Source of the DNA: Neckera pumila
Taxonomy: Eukaryota; Streptophyta; Bryopsida; Hypnales; Neckeraceae
Length of the DNA stretch: 64,000 bases
Assembly: GCA_963969595.1 (NCBI GenBank)
Contig: OZ018411.1
Coordinates: 25,108,545 to 25,172,544 of the forward strand
Direction: 5' to 3'
The position numbers and the translations under genes are program-made. The notes below the pieces were generated by a model that had not been told where the DNA came from, searched no databases, and saw nothing but the letters and a program-made list of their open reading frames with translations. Within the stretch, counting starts at the first letter, position 1, and each line of letters begins with the position of its first letter. Shown here piece by piece: positions 57,006-64,000 of this stretch.

Positions 57006-57944
57006 ATTGCAAATAACTCCAAATCAACACTCGCATATTTAAATTTTCAAAGGTAAAAATCATGAAAACATTGCACTCTTTCCATTGGGATCATTTTCAA
57101 AGCAAATAGATAAGTACAATTTCTTAAATCTCAAATCAAGTGGAATTGTTAAGCTTTGCTCAAAGCCGGGAAATCAAGTAAAATTTGTAAGCTTTATTCT
57201 TCCACTAATGGTACATATATGCCTTTGAGGACCTCTCAAAAATAAAATATTTACCTTTTCAATGAAAAATAAAAGCTTCCAATAGTTAACCTTCAATATT
57301 GCCTATAGAAAATATTAAAACGGTCAAAGGAATATAATTGCCCATACCAAAACAAGCCTAAAATTTTAGATCAATCATATATGGTCAGTGGGTAGTTAAG
57401 AGTTAATCCATAAGGTTCCATGACCATTTTTCTGTCAAAAACCACTCAAATTGCCAATTTTCTGCATTCATACAAGAAAACAAATTTTATTCAAGAATCT
57501 AACCAAAAGATCTTGTACTTCACTTGTCTCTGATTATGTGGTAACTTTTCATGAAGTTTGACCATACAGTTTGGAAGACATTAGCATTCAAAATTGGAAA
57601 AGTTGACGCTAAGTGCTCTTGGACCTCCAAGTCTTTTCTTTGCATTGGAGCTTGGCATATTAAGGAGTGGCCCCTCAAATCCAAGACCATTCATCTTTAT
57701 CCTACATTCTACATGGTGATTGGAAGATCAATTATTTATAGAACACATTTGATGAGGCAAAGTGGGAGATAAGAAGTTTGATGGCTCTTCAAAGATAGAT
57801 GTAAAATTTTGATTGTGCCAAGTTTAGCAAAAACTCAATGGTGTAGATATTGTTTTTTGATTCCAAAGAATGATCGGAGTTCAAAATTTCAAACTTATCA
57901 TCAATGGCAAACATTTTGTTTCTGTGATGTTTTGCTGCTACTAA
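57006..57944. other. unassigned DNA with a TTAA-family relic
   Basis: About 57395-57560 (ccataaggttccatgaccat ... ctgtcaaaaaccactcaaat) is a degraded left end of the TTAA family in the orientation of copy d. Nothing else recognised. Confidence 0.4.
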
Positions 57945-58094
57945 TTTAGAGTGGACCTCTAAATTCCCCGGCCCCATTTAGAAACGCTCGCTCTAAATCT
58001 CTATAGCACGATTGATCCCAATTTGCATCCAAAAATAAAATGTTGGAAAAATAATTTATATATAATATCTCAGTCTGCATGAGTTTTGTAATAT

Positions 58095-58816
58095 GTTAGG
58101 GTGATTGTAGAAACACTTGTCCTATTTTGCGTCACACCTTAAGTCCTTTTTTGTTTTTTGGCCATAACTTTTGTGTTCTAGCTCCAAATGACTCAAGATT
58201 TATAGGTAAGGTACTCATGTCTAATATACACTTTGTTTAATTTTTTTTGCTATTTTCAAATTTTTATTTATTTTTAAAATAGCCCACAATTTTATATCAC
58301 AAATTCTAATTTGGAGGTTCTTAGTACTATTTAGTACTATTTAGAGCTGAAATTTAGAGTAGATGGTCTTCTAGTAGACTTATAGCTATGGTCCAAAGGA
58401 ATTCTAAAAATACTTAATTTTATGTGATGTAGAAGTACACAAAGTGAGCTTCATTTAGCTTGTACTTTGAAACATATAAAACATATTTTTGGTGGTTCCT
58501 TTGTGAATGACCATCTCAATAGATTTTTTATAAATTTATAAATTTATATTTATTTATTTAAATTTTTTTCTTGTTTTTAAATAATTAAAACATCAAAATA
58601 TCTATTTTCTTGAGTTTGGCCACTTTTCTATTTCTCCTATTTAGAGAATTTTCCTAGGCTTTTCCTTTGGTGGTTACCTTCGTCTTAAAAGTGTATAGAT
58701 TAGCTCTAATTTAAAATTAATTTTTTTTTCCTAATTTTAAAGTACTCCAATAAAAATCATGAGTATAGTTACAAAATGCAACAAATAGTACAAGTATTTC
58801 TTACAATCACCCGTTA
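58095..58816. mobile_element. repeat Y, copy 3: TIR element with gtta duplication (714 bp)
   Basis: GGGTGATTGTAGAAACACTT begins at 58099 and the reverse (agtatttcttacaatcaccc) ends at 58812. The flanks are gtta on both sides (58095-58098, 58813-58816). G-rich start and a TTA-containing duplication recall PIF/Harbinger MITEs, though a 4-bp duplication is not standard. No ORF. Confidence 0.7.
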
Positions 58817-59951
58817 AACTGATGAATGTCCCTCATACTCTTGAAGGGAGGAGAGATTCCTAAATAAATAATAATGAAAATACAAATAAAAACTTCATTC
58901 AAAAATCTTATTCCAATGTATAATCTTCAAGTATGTAGGAACGCTTTGGAACCAATTGTTCACAATGCACTCACCTCATAATCTTGAAGGGTGGATAAAA
59001 TCCTAAATAAAAAATAATGAAGAGTATATACATAAGAATATCATATTATATAAGAATTAATATACCAATAAATTTAGAGATCCTATAAATATTGATAAGT
59101 ACATGTATATGTAATAGATATGTATAATAAACGAGGTATTATACTAAAAAAATTAAAGATACTATAAATACTAATAAGTACATGTATATGTAATAGATAC
59201 GCTTAATGTAAAAGAGAAAGCTTTTATTCTTAAGCCCTTAGTAATGTGTTCATGTGGCCCAAAATTATTTCCAAACTCATCTTCAAAGCAAGTAGATTGG
59301 GGAATTAGATTCTATTCTTCTATGAGTTTTTCCTAATAAATCTAAGAATATGAAATTCAAGATTCAAACCTTCATTGATTGCAAGACCATTTGGAAAACA
59401 CTTTGGAAAATAAATTTAGTAAATTCTTAAATAAATAATTATATTTTAAATATAATGCACAAATATTTGATTCATGCCATATACATAATTCATGTGAAAG
59501 TTTGAAAGTAATATGTTTTGGAAGCAACCTCATTAAATTGATAAACAAACCATACATTGTTCAAAACATCAACCTTTTAACTCAAAAAAAACCCATCAAC
59601 CTTCTAGCTCCAAAAAACAAGCTAGTACTTTCTTTGCTGAAAAACTCTCTTTGTCTATTTTATTTGTCTACTTCATTTTGAGGAATAGCCTTCAGTTGTT
59701 GTCTCCATGGAGCACCACGTTGGCATTCCCCATGCCTTGGTGCCTTGGTGGCAATTGAATAATGATGTCTAATCCAATTTTAGCATGTTGTTGTTGGGGA
59801 TCATTGGGTGGCCATAGCACACTCACATCTCACGGGACACTAAGTGCCTTGCCACTTATTGGTACCATGGTCATTTGGAGTGCAACTGGTGGCAATGCTC
59901 TGAGTATCATGTTGCTAAAATACATTAACCCTGTAACGTTGCCGCAGACAT
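58817..59951. other. AT-rich DNA, nothing recognised
   Basis: Contains an internal direct repeat (attgataagtacatgtatat near 59092 and actaataagtacatgtatat near 59168). No gene. Confidence 0.4.
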
Positions 59952-60404
59952 AAGGGGCCAGCTTACATGTGAGCCCGGTGGGCAGAAAAAGCAACTAGAA
60001 GACATATACAATACCACCGATGATTGGCAAGCATGGAAGGAGGAGGAGAGTTCTACTGATTTTCTTGTATCTCACATTGTAGAAGGAACATATAAGTGCC
60101 TTCTAAATTTTGGCATTGTTGACCGCACCCACCCACCAATACATGTAAGGAGGCCCTAAGTGTTTGATGAATGACAAAGAATTTTTGCATGTAGGACAAA
60201 AGTGCGATTGTTCATCTTTGGAATTTTGTGCAAAAAAGGGAGGCCTTGCATAGTAGTTTGACCTTGAATGAGTACTTTTGGTTTTCTTAAATTAGATGAT
60301 GCACATTGTATCAAAAAAGATGATTTCCGCAAAGACCAGCCTGTCTTTAGGGCCAGCTTACATGTGAGTCCGGTGGGCAGAAAAAGCAACTAAACGACAA
60401 GAAT
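59952..60404. repeat. 50-bp direct repeats flanking an intron-1-like segment
   Basis: ggccagcttacatgtgagcc and the next 30 bp (59952 on) recur at 60352 on. Between them, 60165-60355 resembles 36985-37125 in intron 1 of the ABI3-like gene. The structure suggests an inserted repeat; no ORF. Confidence 0.55.
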
Positions 60405-61065
60405 AGTTCCATTGATGATCACTAAGCGTCGGAGGAAGGTGATTCCCTTACCGTAAATTGTAATTTCTGTGAATTTTTGAAGTGTTTTACTAAGGCGCCC
60501 GTGACTAGGGTCATAAACGCCCTAATAACAACCCATAACCACCTTCTTATGTCCCTATAAGTATCTAGGTATTCACCAATAAGCTATTGCCACATTACCC
60601 TAAATGACATAAATGCACTGATTTTGTCAGATTTCCAGATAGAATTGACTCACTTTTGGACAGATTTGGATGGTGGACTGGGTGGAAATGGGACCAAAAA
60701 CAGGGTGGCGGAAATGGGTTGGAGACGGAATTAGGCTGGTCTACCTTAACTAGAAATGGGACTCTGGAATCCTTCCCTCACAGTGAATTATCCGAATTTA
60801 GGGAGGCCCGCCTCACCGACGCTTCAGTACTCTCACTCCACACGTGGATAATGAACGTCCAGCTGAGTCAACTGGCACTCCACGACTTCAGCGGAAAAGC
60901 ATCCCCAGCCACTTGCCGCCTCTTCTGCTGCTCCGGGCCCTCCCAGCTTGCCTGCACCTGGTCGCGGAGCTCGCTTTTAGTCTCGCTGCTCCCATGCATA
61001 TGCTAGCTTCTGATCTTTTCCTGATCTTTTCTGATCTTTTCTGATCTTTTTCGCCGTGTCAGATG
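60405..61065. other. DNA upstream of the right ABI3 duplication
   Basis: The last 300 bp are GC-richer and contain CACGTG at 60841-60846 (context ccaCACGTGGat), an ABRE/G-box. 61018-61050 has three 'tgatctttt' repeats. It is not part of the left duplicated copy, so the two ABI3-like copies differ in upstream DNA. Confidence 0.4.
60841..60846. promoter_or_regulatory. ABRE / G-box core
   Basis: CACGTG followed by G, a strong ABA-response element core, about 1.4 kb upstream of the right ABI3-like ATG and absent from the left copy's start. A single hexamer; function is inferred only. Confidence 0.25.
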
Positions 61066-61581
61066 GTCTCCATTATGTGACTCGAGAACTCATCGTCTGC
61101 TCGCCATCTTGTTCTTTCATCACATCGTCGCAAAGTCAGTTAGTAGCCGTGTCACTTGCGGCGTGCTGGCTGCTGTCTATGGCGGACAATGGCGTCGTGA
61201 CTCGCTCCCGATCGCGTTTTGCTGGTTGGTGACTGATTAGGGTGGGTTTGGCCTGGCTGGCTTTCAGTTTTTCTGAGTCCAGGTTTTCCCTTCGAGCCAG
61301 TACTTTGCGCTGGGTGAAAGGATTGGCGCTTGGGGTACGTTGGAGGTTCGTTGTCTCCGAGCCGTCTTGAGGTGGGGGGGATCGAACACACGTACACGGC
61401 ACTCGGGGATCCGAGCTAGGCTGCCTAGGTGGCAATACTGTTGATTGGTGGTGAGATGCTATGCTAGCTGCAGCCGGCCGGGAATGGAATGGAGCTGACA
61501 TGATATGGAGTACGTGCTGATTGCAAAGAGTTTAATTTGCGCAGACATGTAACGAGTAGAATGAGGGAGCCATCTTTCTTT

Positions 61582-61746
61582 GTACACAGGGAAACCGGCA
61601 GGCCGTCACCCCCCCGGTAGAAATTTGGGGGTGTGACTTGACCCCCCTCCCCAAATTTCTATCTTAAGAAAATTTGGGGGTGTGTGTGAAGTCACACCCC
61701 CAAATTTCTACCGGGGGGTAACGCCCTCCCGTTCTCCCTGTGCGTA
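61582..61746. mobile_element. hairpin MITE (159 bp) inserted after the duplication
   Basis: CACAGGGAAACCGGCAGG at 61585 pairs with the reverse of its end at 61743 along about 75 bp per arm (both arms include gtagaaatttgggggtgtga). gta flanks it (61582-61584, 61744-61746). The left copy reads ttctttgtaagtgcc without it (about 34189-34203), an empty site. The 3-bp duplication suggests the CACTA or Harbinger class. Confidence 0.85.
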
Positions 61747-62265
61747 AGTGCCAGTGAAAAACCTAGTGGTGATGCATTCGATCCTGTACGTTCTGCTTCT
61801 GTATTTTTTGCAATTCATTAGGACCCGAGATTAGGATCCGCTAAAAATTTTATTTAATCTTGGTGTGGTTGAGCTAGCTGGACATGTCGTTACTTGGGTT
61901 CCTCGCACTGTCATCTGGGTTCTATCTTCAATTTCTGTAAAGCACCCAGGATATCGAATGTTTTCAGTGTGACCGGTATGCCGAGTTTGGTGTGTCCTAA
62001 GAAGAGAGTGCGGTGATTCTTTCAGCCATTTATAATTTCTACTCGTTAGGATGTCGAAGTGCACTGCAAAGGATGCCCTGTTTCTGTGTCTGTTCTACTA
62101 TCAAGTGCCACTTCGTAGAGGTATGTGGGGTCCATTTTCAAGGAAACGTGCCGACTTGTTCTGAGAGCTTCTTCTGTTCTTTACAGGTGCAGAGAGAGCA
62201 ACCGCGCAGTCCTTAAGAGGTGATTTGGGTAGACCAAGTGGACAACTTCGAGGAAGGTTTTGAGG

Positions 62266-63237
62266 ATGGAGAGCAGAGGAGACCTCTGGATGGACATACC
62301 TGCGTCTCCCGGCATTTTCCGTGGACTATCTGCTGCTTCTGTCTTGGAGATTCAAGGCAGTGGAGATTTCTCATCTCACGATGGATCCCTTCCATCCTGT
62401 TCGTCCTCCTCCTCTGAACGTAACAGCTCAACAGACCTCATCGACGGGGCTGCCCAGGCCATTGCTATTCTGGAGGATGGCGAAGTTCGCGCTATGCTGC
62501 ATGATGCCGAAGTACGTGCTGTGCTGAGGAAGGTGACAATTAATGAAGGCGTGTTGAATAAGGCAATCCAGAGCTTGGGCGGTGGGAAGAAAGGTCTCCA
62601 GAGTATGATGGGGTATATCATGGTGTGGGTGAAGCAACAAAGGGACATCCGATCACCGTCTCAGCAACCACCACCACTACCTCCCCCTTCCAATCCAACT
62701 TGGAATTTCTCCACTGCACAGGCTGTGGTTCTTCAGCCCAGCTCTGATGCGTTTCAGACTCTCAGCGGCATTCTGCAGCCTCCTCCAACATCCCAGGTTC
62801 CTGACCAAGAAGTGAGGTATACTCAGCGCTTGAAGTCCCGAAAGCTAATGACTGGGGAGCCAGAGATGGGTGCTGGACTTGGAGGTTTAGACACTGGGTT
62901 TTGTCTGAGCAGTTTCATCAGGGGTCTGGAAGATTGTAAGCCTGAGGTGACGAGGCCTGATATGGTGCCTCCATGCAGCTCCCAGCAGCACATCGCCATG
63001 CCTTCTGTAGAGCCGACTCCTGCCATGACCACAAAAGCAGCACGAAGACACCGAATGGCCCGGCAGAGGCAATCCTTTCATGCACGAGCAGCCAGTCCTG
63101 TTGCAACAGCCCCTGTTTCTGTGAGCGGTGGATCGTTATGGAATACTAATGGTGCCACACCTCCAGCAGTGACGAGTTCAGAGATGTCCGGGGCCCAGAC
63201 TACTTCCCAAAGCGATCCTGTTACTGCTGCACGGGAG
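62266..63237 (+). CDS. ABI3-like: second ABI3/VP1-like gene, first coding exon (partial)
   Basis: Same architecture as exon 1 of the gene at 34947: A1-like GDLWMDIPASPG, B1 (VTINEGVLNKAIQSLGGGKK), Pro-rich linker and B2 (KAARRHRMARQRQ). The exon ends GAG/gtacga like its paralogue. The frame is fully open; differences are mostly substitutions and small in-frame indels, suggesting retained selection or a young duplication. The B3-encoding exons would lie about 1.3 kb or more further on, outside the window, so completeness is unknown. Confidence 0.85.
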
Positions 63238-63384
63238 GTACGAAATGACCTCCATCCCAAATTTTAGACGTCGTCTGAAAACTGCTTACTTTGTAAAGGA
63301 GCTGTACAACTGGTACGGTTAAGAGTCTCTCCATTTGCAGTACTGGAGAGGTTTGGGAAAGACTCTGGGGATACAGTCAAGACT

Positions 63385-63558
63385 GGAACGGATACTTCGT
63401 TAAAATGGCGATCTTCTTCCGCCATTTTTCCATCTATTTTTTAGGACTGTTATAGATTTCAGACCACATGCTCTAAATGTATGACTCGTTTACATTTCAG
63501 ACCACATGGTCTAGACCTACAACTGCCAAGTTTGTGGATCTAACGAAATATCCGTTCT
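63385..63558. mobile_element. TIR insertion in intron 1 of the right ABI3-like copy
   Basis: GGAACGGATACTTCGTTA at the left and the reverse of TAACGAAATATCCGTTCT at the right form TIRs. Inside, 'atttcagaccacatg.tct' occurs twice. The left duplicated copy lacks it: there 'tcaagactg' is followed within about 20 bp by 'gttgtgtttta'. Confidence 0.65.
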
Positions 63559-64000
63559 GGGCAAAAGTTGTGTGGTATTAAAAGTTGTGTGTTGGGGTAA
63601 GAAACTTGTCCTGTTGCAGTTTCTGTTGTGTTAAAACTTGTAACTTGGTTTTGGGACTTTACAAGTGACACCTCATTAACCCCCAAGTGCCCAAGTGCGT
63701 GAGCAGGAAGTCCACTTTGGAAGCTTAATACCGTAAGCCTAGGTCAGTTTCAACATTCTTTGTGTCTGAACGGGGTAAAATTTGGAATTTAGACAGTAGG
63801 AAATGTCATTTTATTGTCTTTAAATTGTTGGGAAAATTTCTAATTCAAGCGCTTCAGATTTCGCAAATAACTAAGCCTTCAAATAGAATTTGAGTTGCTT
63901 CGGGGATCTTGGTCTACAAATTTAAAAAGCTTTGGACATGCTTCAACTTTTGGCTAGTATTTACAAAACTAACGCAGAAGTAGGGTATAGCCAATAATGA

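Larger units (their letters stand above)
61066..64000 (+). repeat. segmental duplication, right copy (runs off the window)
   Basis: Direct copy of 33700-36470, highly similar through non-coding and coding parts, with two extra MITE-like insertions (61585-61743 and about 63385-63558) absent from the left copy. Confidence 0.9.

Noticed and set aside
1..64000. tRNA, rRNA, CRISPR or organelle-derived segments
   Set aside because: I saw no cloverleaf with TTCGA-type arms that folds properly, no rRNA signature, no regular spacer arrays and no recognisable plastid or mitochondrial gene.

Overview
The window looks like nuclear DNA of a land plant with a large, AT-rich, repeat-laden genome. Evidence is an ABI3/VP1 B3-domain regulator with spliced exons, an intronless NCED-type carotenoid cleavage dioxygenase, a plant L1-type LINE (DUF4283 gag-like ORF1, zf-RVT at the end of ORF2), and many TIR/foldback MITEs of Stowaway, CACTA, Harbinger-like and Mutator-like form. 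A DUF7869-type ORF of a kind I associate mainly with mosses, ferns and lycophytes makes a non-seed plant my first guess; this is inference, and I cannot name a species. I see no bacterial operons, CRISPR arrays, rRNA or convincing tRNA genes.

Layout: 1-2582 (minus) is a decayed DUF7869-like ORF running off the left edge. 3.5-5.3 kb holds a TTAA-flanked TIR element and a relic of the same family. 5.5-7.1 kb is a GC-richer, gene-like island without a recognisable protein. 8.4-14.7 kb is AT-rich with a diverged three-copy repeat. 14731-19245 is one reading frame of about 1,500 codons broken by five stop codons, an unrecognised protein. 19.2-22.2 kb is repeats. 22.6-25.4 kb is an NCED-like pseudogene with its upstream region. 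26-33.7 kb is dense, partly nested repeats. 34.9-39.2 kb is an apparently intact six-exon ABI3/VP1-like gene, the best functional gene here. 39.7-45.2 kb is MITEs. 45242-52308 is a nearly complete dead LINE with a 12-bp target-site duplication. 52.3-60.4 kb is more repeats. 61.07-64.0 kb is a direct paralogous copy of the ABI3 5' region and first coding exon, cut by the window edge.

How it fits together: the recognisable host genes both belong to abscisic acid biology. NCED makes the ABA precursor xanthoxin; ABI3/VP1 acts downstream of ABA. The NCED copy looks dead (one in-frame TAG, one 2-nt frameshift), while ABI3 looks intact and is duplicated about 27.3 kb away. Comparing the two ABI3 copies gives empty-site evidence for two MITE insertions in the right copy. 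Most long frames in the window stay open across kilobases and are broken mainly by nonsense codons, most often TAG, which fits decay by point mutation rather than indels.
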